Shown: positions 10,243 to 21,420, numbered from the stretch's first letter. The stretch is DNA of 64,000 nt from Camellia lanceoleosa (GCA_025200525.1 JANUSC010000366.1:1-64000); one strand, 5' to 3'. The notes: generated by a model not told the origin, from the letters alone. Program-made: numbers and translations.

Positions 10243-11280
10243 AACATAAAAAATCTGGGTTTTCCAGATTGAGCTCTTGAGCTCCAATTTGAATTCCAAC
10301 CAACAAAATATGCATGCAATGGCTCAAATTACACATATATACAAGTTAACATGCTACCAATACAAGATTACAACATTAGGGAGCTCAATATCAAGAATTA
10401 CACACTTGCATGCCTCAAATTGACACCAAAGTCAACTCTATCATGTATATTCATGCATTTCAAGCTCCCATCCTCAATTATTCAAACATGCATGGTCATC
10501 TTGACTTTATTTTCATTTCAAAAGATGCAAATGGTGTCAAAGCTCAACAAACCAGGTTTGCATGCATAATCAAACTTCAAATCTTGCTTAATTGACATGA
10601 TACATGCTATTTCAAGTTAATCTCTTACATGTATGCATATATCAAGCTTTCATTCAACAAAGCCAACCCAATTTCATTCAATTTTACTCTTGGTCACCTG
10701 ATTAGCTTGGATACACACAAAATTACAAATTACAATCAAAGGATTACTCACCTAGGAGCTTGATTCTCACAATCTATGATCAAGTCTTGAATAATCTTCA
10801 AGGTTCCCAAGCTTTAGGCTAAAATTTGCACAACTTCTCTCCCTTTCTCTCACTAAGGCCAGATCTCCTTCTCTCTCAATAGTGTATCTCAGATTTTGAG
10901 TTCGATAGAGTTAAAGGAGACTGAAGTGTTAATATACAACAAGCCCTACTAACATACTATTTTAATATTAAATAGTTGGGCACCCAAATTATCAACTTAA
11001 TCATTTAATCGGCAATAAATTTCTAATTAATTTTCACCGTAAGCTCTAAAAAATTATACCAATAACAAGGGCACAATCAATTTCGGTTGCGGGCCGATAA
11101 GACCCTCAATTTAATTTCCAAAGCGGATTATTCAAATAGATATTCCTACAAAGGAATGATAGAATTTCAAAATCACATATATTCACATAATGGCACCCAA
11201 AATCATGCTAAACACATAATCATACTCAAATTAAGGACCCATTAGTATATTACGGAACAAGGGTATCACAGCCTTCCTCT

Positions 11281-11412
11281 TTAGGAAGTTTGGTCCTCCA
11301 AACTTAGTTGACTTTCATCAGAAACAAATGTGGATAGCGAAGTCCCATCTCCTCCTCTGCTTCCCATGTAGCATATGTTCCATAGTGTTCCTTCCATTCC
11401 ACTTTCACCATT
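11281..11412 (-). pseudogene. Second copy of the TEK-B chromodomain tail
   Basis: A product of the 782-bp duplication. The minus strand encodes VKVEWKEHYGTYATWEAEEE and then RYPHLF before the LTR edge. It is a detached C-terminal half of a chromodomain with no upstream pol. Confidence 0.8.
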
Positions 11413-12056
11413 GAATGCATATATCAAGCTTTCATTCAACAAAGCCAACCCAATTTTATTCAATTTTACTCTTGGTCACCGATTAGCTTGGATACACACA
11501 AAATTACAAATTACAATCAAAGGATTACTCACCTAGGAGCTTGATTCTCACAATCTATGATCAAGTCTTGAATAATCTTCAAGGTTCCCAAGCTTTAGGC
11601 TAAAATTTGCACAACTTCTCTCCTTTCTCTCACTAAGGTCGAATCTCCTCTCTCTCAATAGTGTAGCTCTGATTTTAAGTTCAATAGAGTTAAAGGAGAG
11701 TGAAGTGTTAATATACAACAAGCCCTACTAACATACTATTTTAATATTAAATAGTTGGGCACTCAAATTATGAACTTAATCGGCTTTTAATCAACTGCAA
11801 TAAATTTCTAATTAATTTTCACCGTAGGCTCTAAAAATTATACCAATCACAAGGGCACAATCAATTTCGGGTTCTGTGGCCGATAAGGCTCTCAATTTAA
11901 TTTCCAAAGCGGATTATTCAAACAGATATTCCTACAGTGAACAGATAGAATTTCAAAATCACATATATTCACATAATGGCACCCAAAATCATGCTAAACA
12001 CATAATCATACTCAAATTAAGGACCGATTAGCATATTACGGAACAGGGGTATCACA

Positions 12057-12072
12057 GTCTTCCTCCCTTTAG
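12057..12072 (-). other. TEK-B polypurine tract (with a duplicate at 11271-11283)
   Basis: The minus strand reads AAAGGGAGGAAGAC directly before TGTGATACC, a standard polypurine tract. The duplicated copy at 11271-11283 reads AAAGAGGAAGGC. The outer one (11271) abuts the present 3' LTR. Confidence 0.8.
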
Positions 12073-12074
12073 GA

Positions 12075-12225
12075 AGTTTGGTCCTCCAAACTTAGTTTAC
12101 CTTCATTAAGAAACAAATGTGGATAGCGAAGTCGCATCTCCTCCTCTTTTTCCCATGTAGCATCTGTCCCATAGTGTTCCTTCCATTCCACTTTCACCAT
12201 TGGAATGGATTTGTTTCTCAATTCC
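12075..12225 (-). pseudogene. TEK-B chromodomain
   Basis: Follows integrase and ends before the polypurine tract. The minus strand encodes PMVKVEWKEHYGTDATWEKE and then the terminal RYPHLFL. The arrangement of hydrophobic/aromatic residues (VKVEW, ATWE, RYPHLF) is that of the chromovirus chromodomain and parallels TEK-A at 823-1005. Upstream sequence to about 12300 carries the first strand in a disturbed frame. Confidence 0.85.
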
Positions 12226-12230
12226 TTTAC

Positions 12231-13560
12231 TTGTCGGGTCAACAATTCTTTCCGCCATTCGGCGATTCCATATTCTCATCAATTGCTACTCGTGATAATC
12301 AATCACATGTAATGGGTCTCGAGGTAACCCTCAACATCGACACACGAAACACATTATGGATTTGCTTAAATCCCGGCGGCAAGGCAACTCTATAAGCAAC
12401 TAGACCAAGCCTCTCCAAAAATCTAAACGGCCCAATGTAACTAAGCGACAACTTGCCCTTTTTTCCAAATCGACTGGCCCTTCATCCGAGAAAACACGGA
12501 TGAACACATGGTCACCAACCTCATACTCAAGAGGTCTTCTTGAACGTCTGATAATTCTTCATGGGTCTTGAGTCGCTTCGAGCCTTTGTCAATAGTTTTG
12601 ATCTTTCGTAAGTGTCTTGCACAATTTCGCCCAAGTAAAGCTCTATCGACCTCTCTCCAACAAATAGGTGATCTACACCTCCTACCATACAAAGCCTTGT
12701 ATGGTTCCATACTAATGCTGGAGTGGAAGTTGTTATTATAAGCAAATTCTACAAGTGGCAAATAATCTTCCCAACTCCCCTGAAAATCTAAAGCGCACAT
12801 GCGAAGCATATCTTCCAAAGTTTGAATCATTCGTTCCGATTGCCTGTCTGTCTGTGGGTGAAATGCAGATCAACCTCGCCTGCTCCTATAGCTTCCTCGC
12901 AAACTCTTCCACAATCTAGACACAAATTTCGATCTCTATCCGATACAATAGATAATCGGAACACCGTAGACGGACAATCTCATCAACGTAAATGGTAGCC
13001 AATCTATAAGTAGTAAATGTAGTTTTGACAGGCAGAAAATGTGTAGATTTAGTCAGTCTATCAACTACAACCCAAACAGAATCCATACCTCGAGAAGTCC
13101 GAGGTAGGCCAACGACGAAATTCATAGTCACATGTTCCCACTTCCACTCGAGAATAGGGAGAGGTTGAAGTAGGCCGTCTGGTTTCTGATGTTCAGCCTT
13201 AACTTTCTGGCATTGAAGGCACTTGGACACATATTCTGCAATCTCTTTCTTCATTTTAGGCCACCAATAGGTCTGTTTCAAATCCCCGTACATTTTATTG
13301 TTGCCCGGGTGCATAGCAAATACAGATTTGTGGGCTTCATCTAAGACCCTCTTCTTTAGTTCCGGGATATCAAGGACACATATTTTGTTCCGGAATTTCA
13401 ACATTTCATTTGCAATGTTAAATTCTGCTTTTGGACTTGTCTCAAATTCATCAATTACCTTCCTGAGGAACTCATCCTCTTTCTGTTTCTGCTTGGTTTC
13501 ATCAACAATTAATGGTTCGGTTGTAATAGCGGCTATCAATCCGCCCTATTCACATATCAC
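12231..13560 (-). pseudogene. TEK-B integrase, two blocks, catalytic Asp lost
   Basis: The block at 12916-13539 holds the zinc-binding HHCC module (EAHKSVFAMHPG, then CLQCQK) and the start of the catalytic core, MNFVVGLPRT and DSVWVVVDRLTKSTHFLPV. The residue before FVVGLP, normally the first catalytic Asp, is Asn here (codon at 13120-13122). The core is then broken by a frameshift near 12960. The block at 12441-12830 holds the C-terminal part with VEFAYNNNFHSSI and ALYGRRCRSP. Family role: strand transfer of cDNA into host DNA. With the Asp lost and the frame broken, this copy cannot act. Confidence 0.9.
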
Positions 13561-14100
13561 CACTTCAATCTCAGACTTCTCAAAGTCTTGTAAAATCTCC
13601 CTTTGTTCGGTAAGCAAACAAGCCATACCCCTGCTGATTTTCGCCAAGGCATCACCATCAGATTAGCTTTCCTGGTGATATCAATTTCTAGGTCATAATC
13701 TTTTATCAATTCCAGCCATCTTCTCTGACGCATATTCAACTCTTTCTGCGTAAAGAAGTATTTCAGTCTTATGATCCTGTAGACTTCTACACTTTGCCCC
13801 ATACAAATAATGCCGCCAGATTTTCAAAGCGAAAACAATCGGGCTAGTTCCAGTCATGTGTTGATAATTCTTCTCGTGTGGCCTCAATTGTCGAAGCGTA
13901 GATAATAACCTTTCGTTTCTCATTAACACACAACCCAAAACCCTTATATGTTGCATCACCGAAAATCACAAAATTCTCCGCACCAAGGTAATGTCAAAAT
14001 TGGCAAGGTCAATCTCGTCTTCAAGTCATGAAAGGTCGATTCTCTTTCTTCGCTCCACTTAAATGGTTGTCCTTTACGTGTCAATTGGGTAAGAGGCACG
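13561..14100 (-). pseudogene. TEK-B RNase H, broken
   Basis: Between reverse transcriptase and integrase. Near 13930-13980 the minus strand encodes FGDATYKGFG, with the first catalytic Asp. Near 13720-13790 it encodes KYFFTQKELNMRQRRWLELI, a distorted form of the conserved tether, and 13640-13680 gives RKAN followed by a broken VDALAK motif. Overlapping frames at 13557-13802 and 13693-13959 show at least one frameshift. Confidence 0.8.
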
Positions 14101-14810
14101 GCTAATTTTGAAAAAATCCTTCACAAACCTCCTATAGTACCCAAATAGCCCATGAAGCTACGGACTTCGTTACATTGGTTGATGTAGGCCAATTCACGAT
14201 TGCCTCTATCTTCAAGGGTCCATCAAATTCCTTCCTTGTTGATCACATGCCCTAAGAAAACAACTTCATCCAACCAAAACTCACACTTCTTTTAGTTTAG
14301 CAAATAATTTCCTATCCCGAAGTATTTGTAAAAGAGTTCTCAAGTGATGTTCATGTTCAAGTCTATCTTTGGAATATGTCAAAATATCATCGATGAAGAC
14401 TATAACAAACTCATCAAGGTAGGTTTTAAAAATTCTGTTCATTAAGTCCATAAATGCTGCCGGAGCATTAGTCACTCCAAATGGCATAACAAGGAACTCA
14501 AAATGACCATACCTCATTCTGAATGCGGTTTTCTCAATATCCTCTGCCTTAACCTTCAGCTGATGATACCCGAATCTCAAATCAATCTTAGAGAACACCT
14601 GTGATCCCTATAGTTGGTCAAATATATCATCAATATGGGGTAAAGGGTATTTGTTCTTTATCGTTACCTTGTTCAATTCCCAATAATCGATGCACAGGCA
14701 CAAAGTGCCATCCTTCTTCTTCACAAATAACACTGGTGCACCCCAAGGCGAAGTGCTGGGTCGGATAAACCCCTTATCAAGCAGATCCTACAACTGTTCT
14801 TTCAATTCCC
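14101..14810 (-). pseudogene. TEK-B reverse transcriptase, broken
   Basis: The central block 14281-14598 holds [15 protein letters not shown], the palm segment [20 protein letters not shown] and the catalytic [10 protein letters not shown] with both Asp residues. Upstream, about 14620-14810, lies the N-terminal part ([13 protein letters not shown] equivalent near 14720-14760) in another frame. Downstream, to 14101, lies the thumb/connection. It is more broken than the TEK-A copy in the thumb but keeps the active-site motif. Confidence 0.85.
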
Positions 14811-15410
14811 TCATTTCAGCACTAGCCATTCAGTAGGGAGTTTTAGAAATAGGGGTGCCCGCACAGCCTCAATAGTAAACTCTATCTCGTATCTACCAAT
14901 TCCCTGTAGTTCATTTGGGAACACATTTGGGAATTCTCTAACAATAGGTATATCATTCAATTCAACATTCACTGGTTGTTCAGTCAACACATAGAACAGA
15001 TAACCCTGACACCCTTTCCTGATCAGTTTACATGCTTTCATTGCAGATATCAAATAAGGTGGAGGCACTACCCCATTACCCACAAACACAATTTCTTTTT
15101 GTTTTGGTGGTTTAAATACAACCCTTTTTGTCACACAATCTATGGTGGCACAATACTTGGTCAACCAATCCATGGCCAAAATTACATCAAAATGTCTAAA
15201 GTTCAAGGGCAACAAATCTACATATAAGGTAGCATCCTCAATATGCATGTCACAAAACCGATATATATAGTCACATAACAAAGATTCCCCCGATGGAGCA
15301 GACACACACAACAAATATGGCAACAACTCTAGGGGTCTTTTTAGTCTAGATGCAAATGTATATGTCACAAATAAGTGTGTTGATCCAGAATCAATTAATA
15401 CAAAGGCATC
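14811..15410 (-). pseudogene. TEK-B aspartic protease and linker
   Basis: A retropepsin-like domain. The active-site triad lies at about 15378-15395 as LIDSGSTHLFV, in frame with a long open stretch (14811-15368) that contains LNFRHFDVILAMDWL and the C-terminal YCATIDC segment, then the linker to reverse transcriptase with FPNVFPNEL. The usual GMDWL reads AMDWL. A TAG just upstream of the triad separates it from gag. This is the best-preserved domain of the element. Confidence 0.85.
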
Positions 15411-15559
15411 CTAATTACATATTGAAATAGTACCTGAGACAATGGCATTGGCATTCCGTGTATCGCCCAGAACAAGCGCAAAAACTCTCCCCTGTCTCAC
15501 TGTGTCCCCGGTAATAGCGGATCTCAAAGTATTTCCCGGCTTTGGAACCGATGCTGTTG

Positions 15560-16512
15560 AACTAGCTGCCAGTTTCCCATCGTTACGATTACATTCTTGC
15601 TATGTGCCCTTGCTTCCCATACTTGAAACAGGATCCTGATGCACGAATGACTCCACGGTGCCTTTTGCTACAAATGTTGCACATGGGAGCCGGTGTCTCG
15701 GAAGAATTTGAGGTAGTGGAGGAGCTCAGATTTTGCTTTTTTCAAATTTCTTCTTCGAAAAGAAGCCTTGCCTTTTGTTACCCTTCCATTCGCCATTAGC
15801 TTAGCTTGTCTAGCTATATTAGCCTCGATATGATGGCCCTGTCAAGTACCCCAATGCAGGTCTCCAATTTTAAAACATTCACTCTCTCTAGGATGTCACT
15901 TCGGAGCCCACCTTCAAAATGTCTTGCCTTCTTATAATCAATGTCAATTACGTGTGGTGCAAACCTAGCCAACTCAGTAAATTTGGCCTCATACTCAGCT
16001 ACAGTCATGCTGTCTTGCTTGAGTTCCATGAACTCTACCACTTTCCTATCCCGGACACATTGTGGGAAGTACTTTTCATAGAAGATTTCTAAAAATTTCG
16101 CCCAGTCAACATCTTTGTGGTTTTCTCGCATCAATATCCACCATCTCCTCACTTCCTCTTCTAGCATAAAAGTGGCTAGAAGCACTTTCTGAGTCTCTGA
16201 ACAGGGGAACACCTCAAATAATTTCTCAATGTCGAGGACCCATACTTTGGCTTTCAACGGATCTAATCCCCCATGAAACTATGGTGGTTTCATTTTCTTG
16301 AACTCCTTGGTGAGAGCTATTATCCGGTCATCATTTTGATTATTTGGCACGGGTGGTGCCTGAGGTGGAGGTGGCGGGTGTGGTTGCTGCCACTGTTGTT
16401 GCCACTCCTATTGTTGTCTCAAAGCTTCTGTCATTTCATGTATCAGTCTTTCCATTCTGTCCATTCTGGCAGGTGAGGATTCTTCTATTTCATCTCCCCT
16501 AGTTCTCACCAT
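15560..16512 (-). pseudogene. TEK-B gag, with two in-frame TAG stops
   Basis: The start is placed at the ATG at 16512, because the frame from there flows into the capsid: RMDRMERLIHEM, a glutamine/proline-rich stretch, then a Retrotrans_gag capsid block at 15814-16257 (RRWWILMRE, FYEKYFPQCVRD, VAEYEAKFTELARFAPHV). Two TAG codons, near 16405 and 16276, interrupt it; both fit CAG-to-TAG type change. Near 15590-15700 come zinc-knuckle relics CNICSKRHRG and CFKYGKQGH, where the second Cys of the second knuckle is Tyr. Family role: particle assembly and RNA binding. Confidence 0.9.
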
Positions 16513-16514
16513 CT

Positions 16515-16751
16515 GATTAAACTTGCATTATACTTTATACAGGATATACACAAGCATGCATGTAACAAAGAGCATACAAATTCAGGTAATTTGCAATGCA
16601 AGTAATTCAGAACTTACACATATAATTGTTCATATCAAAACATTTTAGCATATACTTAATGCCTCCAAATTCATATTTATCACATGAATGCATACTAGAT
16701 CTCATCTAGACATTTATTGCTTTTGGACAAGTGTGTGAGTTATTAACTCGT
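16515..16751 (-). other. TEK-B 5' untranslated leader
   Basis: About 240 bp between the gag ATG and the primer-binding site. It is AT-rich with no recognisable coding sequence. This is the normal place for the RNA leader and packaging signal. Confidence 0.6.
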
Positions 16752-16763
16752 GCTCTAATACCA
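16752..16763 (-). other. TEK-B primer-binding site (tRNA-iMet type)
   Basis: One base inside the 5' LTR edge the minus strand reads TGGTATTAGAGC, one mismatch from the initiator-Met tRNA complement TGGTATCAGAGC. It fixes the orientation of the element and the inner LTR boundary. Confidence 0.9.
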
Positions 16764-17395
16764 CTGTCACTTAATCTGGCTAACCCGTCCCTATGGGTTA
16801 AAGACATAATCAGCCAGTAATCCTGTGATTACCTACGGCCTCAGACCATAACAGACATAACTTAACAAAGTAAAGGGGCCAAACGGAAGCAAAAGTTTAA
16901 AACTTTGTCCATAGAGCCGTGCTTATATGCACATCAAACAAACCATACTCATATATGTTAATAACCCACATCAAAGGTACAGTAGCATAAACTCTTTACA
17001 GACAGGATCATCTAAATTGAGCCAACCCACAACAAAAGTATATACAGATATACACAAAGACCTTGACAACAAGACAAAGTATAAATACATATCAAAAGGG
17101 CAAGGATGGGTCTCGTGCGTGAGACACAAGGCTGACTCTTCAAAACTCTTGTTGTTCTTGGTAGACTTCACTGGGGCTGGGTTTGGACTTCTCTTGGCTC
17201 ACCTACAAACACATGAATGAGCGTAAGCGATAGTGAATAATATCAAATACAGAAATTACATAAACATATAGAACAACGTATTCCAAACGACCTTAGGCCC
17301 AATCCATATTTCTATTTAATAGATATATTATATGGAATTCAAATCAAGTGACTGTAGTTTCAAACATTCTGGCCCTTGGCCCCCTTCAGATTTCC

Positions 17396-17712
17396 ATTCA
17401 TGTCAAACCGGCCTTTAGCCTATTCGTTTATGTCAAAACGGCCTTCGGCCCGTTTATTTCTATCATAATGGTCTTCGGCCCGTTTATTTATCTCAAAATG
17501 GCCTTCGGCCCACTCATTCATAAGTCAAACGCCTTCGCCCACTCATTCATGTCAAACGGCCTTCGCCCACTCATTCATGTCAAACAGCCTTTGGCCCACT
17601 CAGTTCTTATCAAAACGACCTTTAGTCCATTTGTGTTTATCAAAACGACCTTTGGTCCATTTGTGTTTATCAAAATGACCTTTGGTCCATTCACTTAGTC
17701 ATGTTAGACTTC
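17396..17712. repeat. 30-bp LTR minisatellite, TEK-B 5' LTR
   Basis: The counterpart of 9394-9703, with about ten units of gtcaaaacg plus GGCCTTCGGCC plus spacer. Unit number and the order of degenerate units (GACCTTTGGTCC types at the far end) agree with the other LTR, so the array predates this insertion. Confidence 0.85.
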
Positions 17713-18031
17713 TGTCCACAATCCCAATTACCAACTCATAGAGCTTATAAGGGAATAAACAATTGGACATTTACAAGCATTCAAATATCGATATTACTCA
17801 CAATGATCGGCTTGTGGATTCGCCCTGGAGCTTGGCCCTACACATTTCATGAACACGTATGGGTCACTAAGTTCAATCCATTCTTTAATTCACATATTCC
17901 TCTTTAGGCTTCATTCTTATCTCATTAATTCATTTACAATGCTTAACATATGCCTAAGAGTGCTTACTAGTGAAAGAGAACGGAAAACGAAATATAAAAC
18001 GATCATAAAAAATTTCAGAAAATAGGGTCCC

Positions 18032-18257
18032 CGCTTGAGCGTAAACTTTCCAGCTCGAGCGGACCGTTAAGGCCTGCAGAAGTACTGGTTGCATGAAAAA
18101 TACGCTCGAGCGTGGAATAGAGCGCTCAAGCGAAAGGCTTGTCCACAAAAGCTCCCCGCTCGAGCGTGAGATATACCGCTCGAGCGGATACCCAACTCTG
18201 CAAAAAGTGATGGGAGCACGATTTTCCCGCTCGAGCGGCCATTTCCCCGCTCGAGCG
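18032..18257. repeat. CTCGAG palindrome array, TEK-B 5' LTR
   Basis: Eight sites start at 18032, 18052, 18103, 18123, 18157, 18177, 18228 and 18248. Distances are 20, 51, 20, 34, 20, 51 and 20 bp. Five are perfect CGCTCGAGCG. As in TEK-A, the sites come in pairs 20 bp apart with alternating short and long gaps, giving a 125-bp higher-order unit with four sites (121 bp in TEK-A). The array lies about 1.03-1.26 kb from the LTR 5' end, as it does in TEK-A (about 1.07-1.28 kb). Confidence 0.9.
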
Positions 18258-19290
18258 AACATCAAAAATCTGGGTTTTCCAGATTGAGCTCTTGATCTCC
18301 AATTTGAATTCCAACCAACAAAATATGCATGCAATGGCTCAAATTACACATATATACAAGTTAACATGCTACCAATACAAGATTACAACATTAGGGAGCT
18401 CAATATCAAGAATTACACACTTGCATGCCTCAAATTGACACCAAAGTCAACTCTATCATGTATATTCATGCATTTCAAGCTCCCATCCTCAATTATTCAA
18501 ACATGCATGGTCATCTTGACTTTATTTTCATTTCAAAGATGCAAATGGTGTCAAAGCTCAACAAACCAGGTTTGCATGCATAATCAAACTTCAAATCTTG
18601 CTTAATTGACATGATACATGCTATTTCAAGTTAATCTCTTACATGTATGCATATATCAAGCTTTCATTCAACAAAGCCAACCCAATTTCATTCAATTTTA
18701 CTCTTGGTCACCTGATTAGCTTGGACACACACAAAATTACAAATTACAATCAAAGGATTACTCACCTAGGAGCTTGATTCTCACAATCTATGATCAAGTC
18801 TTGAATAATCTTCAAGGTTCCCAAGCTTTAGGCTAAAATTTGCAAAACTTCTCTCCCTTTCTCTCACTAAGGCCGGATCTCCCTCTCTCTCAATAGTGTA
18901 TCTCAGATTTTGAGTTTAATAGAGTTAAAAGAGAGTGAAATGTTAATATACAACAAGCCCCACTAACATACTATTTTAATATTAAATAGTTGGGCACTCA
19001 AATTATGAACTTAATCAGTTTAATCTGACCAGAATAAATTTCTAATTAATTTTCACCGTAGGCTCTAAAAATTATTCCAATCACAAGGGCACAATCAATT
19101 TCGGGTTTTGTGGCCGATAAGGCCCTCAATTTAATTTCCAAAGCGGATTATTCAAATTGATATTCCTACAGTAAACAAATAAAATTTCAAAATCACATAT
19201 ATTCACATAATGGCACCCAAAATCACGCTAAACACATAATCATACTCAAATTAAGGACCGATTAGCATATTACGGAACAAGGGTATCACA

Positions 19291-19295
19291 GCACC
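19291..19295. repeat. TEK-B target-site duplication, right copy (gcacc)
   Basis: Exact copy of 8761-8765. The TAT-1 protease continues directly after it with gatatggggct. Confidence 0.95.
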
Positions 19296-20661
19296 GATAT
19301 GGGGCTATCCCGTCATGTTATCACCAATGCATGAAGGCAAAGTTGGGAAAGCGCGTAGTAACCATAAATGCATCTGAAAAGCCATTCGGAGTGGAGGAGG
19401 CATACTATTCGGATGCAGTTTCTTTACTGAGTTGTCAATGGATGAAACTCCTAGGACTAGTAAAGTTACAGGGGTAAAATTGTTGAAGTGGGAAGACATT
19501 CGAGATGTAGAGGCTGCTCCAGAAAGTAATGGGCAGAAGAGGAGTAGCAAGTCCACAAGTCCTCTGCCTAAGATTGTTAAGGTGCGCGAGGACGGCAAGA
19601 CAATTTACTACCTATGACGGTCTTGGGGGCTAGACTTCATACCTTGGGAGGATGGCCTCGAGACGAATAAACGTGATGGTGATGAGTCCCAAGAAGGGTT
19701 GGTGGAGACGCCTGAGCCCGCCCTTGAATGCATGCAAGATAGATACGAACCGCAGTAGGAGGTACTTGCTGAGGTCAACCTCAGTGACTTACCAGGGCAA
19801 AGCAAGCTCGTGTTTATCAGCGATACAATGGCTCCAGTAGCTAAGGCAGAATTGATAACACTACTGAAGCGGTATGGTGACGTCTTTGCTTGGACATACG
19901 ATGAGATGCCTGGTCTTGACCCATCCCTTGTCGCTCACCATCTAGTCATTTTTCCCAACTCTAAGCCAATCAAACAGCATGCTTGAAAGTATCACCCTAA
20001 TCTTGAAGCAAAGATTAAGGCGGAGGTAGAAAAGTTGTAGAGGGCCAAGTTCATTGATCCTATATAGTACCCATTAGGCTAGCAAATATTGTGCTTGTGA
20101 AAAACTAGAACGGCCTAATCAGGGTTTATGAGACTTCATGACATGAATAAGGCCGCTTAAAAGATGAGTTTCCATTGCCCCATATTGACACACTTGTCGA
20201 TTCTACTACGCCATCGGATGCTCTCCTTCATGGATGGGTTCGATGGTTATAACCAGATCAAATGGCACGAGAAGATGCAAAAAACGGCTTTAATGCCCTT
20301 AGGAAATTTTTTCTATACGATGATGCCCTTCGGTTTGAAAAACGCGGGCAATCTACCAACGAGCTATGACTATAGTGTTCCATGACATGTTACATCATGA
20401 AGTGGAAGTATATGTGGATGATCCGTGGTCAAGTTTACTAAGGCAAACCGACACCTCTCGACTTGGAAAAGTTTTCAAGTTGCGTAAATTCGCTTAAAGA
20501 TGAACCCTCTCAAGTGTGCCTTCGAGTTACCACCGCAAGTTCCTTGGCTTTCTTGTATACTAGTGGGGAATTCAAATAGATGGGGATAAGATCAAGTCAA
20601 TCATGGAGATACCACTGCCACACTCCCAAAAGGCCTGGAAGAAATTCCTAGGCAAAGTGTC
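19296..20661 (+). pseudogene. TAT-1 protease 3' part and reverse transcriptase, broken
   Basis: Continuation of the TAT-1 frame after TEK-B. The first 320 bp are the protease C-terminus and spacer. The polymerase follows from about 19850 (FAWTYDEMPGLDP, equivalent to TAT-2) and includes a degenerate central domain. The catalytic YVDD is intact in sequence at 20411-20422, but the frame is lost directly after it and stops are common before it (for example at 19984). The piece ends at 20661, where S1 is inserted at the junction between polymerase and RNase H, and resumes at 29615. Confidence 0.85.
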
Positions 20662-20690
20662 TGTAGACTCGACTTTCTTCACACGCCCCC

Positions 20691-21420
20691 CTTTCAGAGA
20701 GGCGCGAATTGGTCTCCTACAGTTCGGACTCCTGTGACGGTTTTGAATCTAATCTCACAAAGTGCAATGTGAGACTGATAAACACCAAAGAGTCCAATCC
20801 GACAAATCATTTTGGAAGATTGATTTTAGATGAAATAATGCCAAAACTGGACTGCTTTGCCAGATTACAGAATCGCCACCTAAATATTTTATTTTTGGGA
20901 AATTTAGAAAACCCTGACTCGTGCCAAAGGCCACGTGTCTGTCATCACCAAAGTTGCCTCAGCTTGAGAACTTGGATACGAGAGGAAAAGGTCCTGAAAT
21001 AAGCACCCCGCTCACCCGATCAAAGGATTGGCCTCTGTAGACCGGCTCCAACTCGCTCCAAGACCCCCTTTCAGAGAGGGCACAGATTTGGGTTCTAGCT
21101 ACTATAGTTTGGACTCCTGTCACGGTTCTGAATATAATCTCATAAAGTGCAATGTAAGACTGATAAATCACCAAAGAGTCCAAATTCGGCAAATCGTTTT
21201 GGAAAATCGATTTTAATCAAAAAGCGCCAAACATGGATCAAGCTTTGCATTTCAAAGTCGCCACCAAAATATTTTATTTCGAAAATTTAGAAACCACGAC
21301 TGTGCCCAAGGCCACGTGTCCGTCATCACCAAAGTTGCCTTGGTTCGGAACTTGGAGTACGAGAGGAAGGTCCTAAATGAGCACTCTCCGATCAAAGATC
21401 GGCCTCTACTAACATGATAT
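20691..21420. repeat. 377-bp tandem duplication at one end of S1
   Basis: The segment starting ctttcagagag at 20691 is repeated from 21068, with an offset of 377 bp. Both copies carry the module that reads AAAATATTT near GTGGCGA on the opposite strand, and the palindromic CACGTG within ggccacgtgtc. S2 and S3 have a single copy, so the duplication is specific to S1. Confidence 0.8.

Larger units (their letters stand above)
8766..11270 (-). repeat. TEK-B 3' LTR
   Basis: About 2.5 kb, plus-strand edges tgtcacgacc and gggtatcaca. It matches 16765-19290 along its length. It holds the 30-bp minisatellite (9394-9703) and a decayed CTCGAG array (10023-10242). Its terminal 640 bp are copied again at 11415-12056. 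No coding sequence was recognised. Confidence 0.95.
10633..12202. repeat. Tandem duplication across the TEK-B 3' LTR / chromodomain junction
   Basis: Sequence 10633-11414 is repeated directly at 11415-12202 with an offset of about 782 bp. Each copy runs from atgcatatatcaagctttc through the LTR end (gggtatcaca), the polypurine tract and about 140 bp of pol encoding the chromodomain tail. The element therefore has two LTR termini (11270 and 12056) and two polypurine tracts. Short homology (aatg/atgc) at the breakpoint suggests template switching or replication slippage. Confidence 0.9.
8766..19290 (-). mobile_element. TEK-B, complete Tekay/Del-type chromovirus LTR retrotransposon
   Basis: A 10.5-kb element in minus orientation bounded by a perfect 5-bp duplication. 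Order on the minus strand: 5' LTR (19290-16765), primer-binding site, gag, protease, reverse transcriptase, RNase H, integrase, chromodomain, polypurine tract, 3' LTR (11270-8766). Its ends are TGTGATACCC...GTGACA. It lies inside the protease of TAT-1. It is structurally complete, but gag carries two in-frame TAG codons, pol is frameshifted, the first catalytic Asp of integrase is Asn, and the 3' LTR junction carries a tandem duplication of about 0.8 kb. The LTRs are nearly identical over long stretches (for example 8908-9160 against 16914-17167), so it is younger than the TAT array. Confidence 0.95.
16765..19290 (-). repeat. TEK-B 5' LTR
   Basis: About 2.53 kb, plus-strand edges tgtcac and tatcaca, flanked outside by the target duplication gcacc. 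It contains the 30-bp minisatellite (17396-17712) and the best CTCGAG array (18032-18257). It matches the 3' LTR closely, with scattered indels. Confidence 0.95.

Noticed and set aside
20655..20665. A clean 5-bp target duplication for S1
   Set aside because: Left flank gtgtc and right flank tagtc share only the last three bases in place; I report the boundary but not a perfect duplication.
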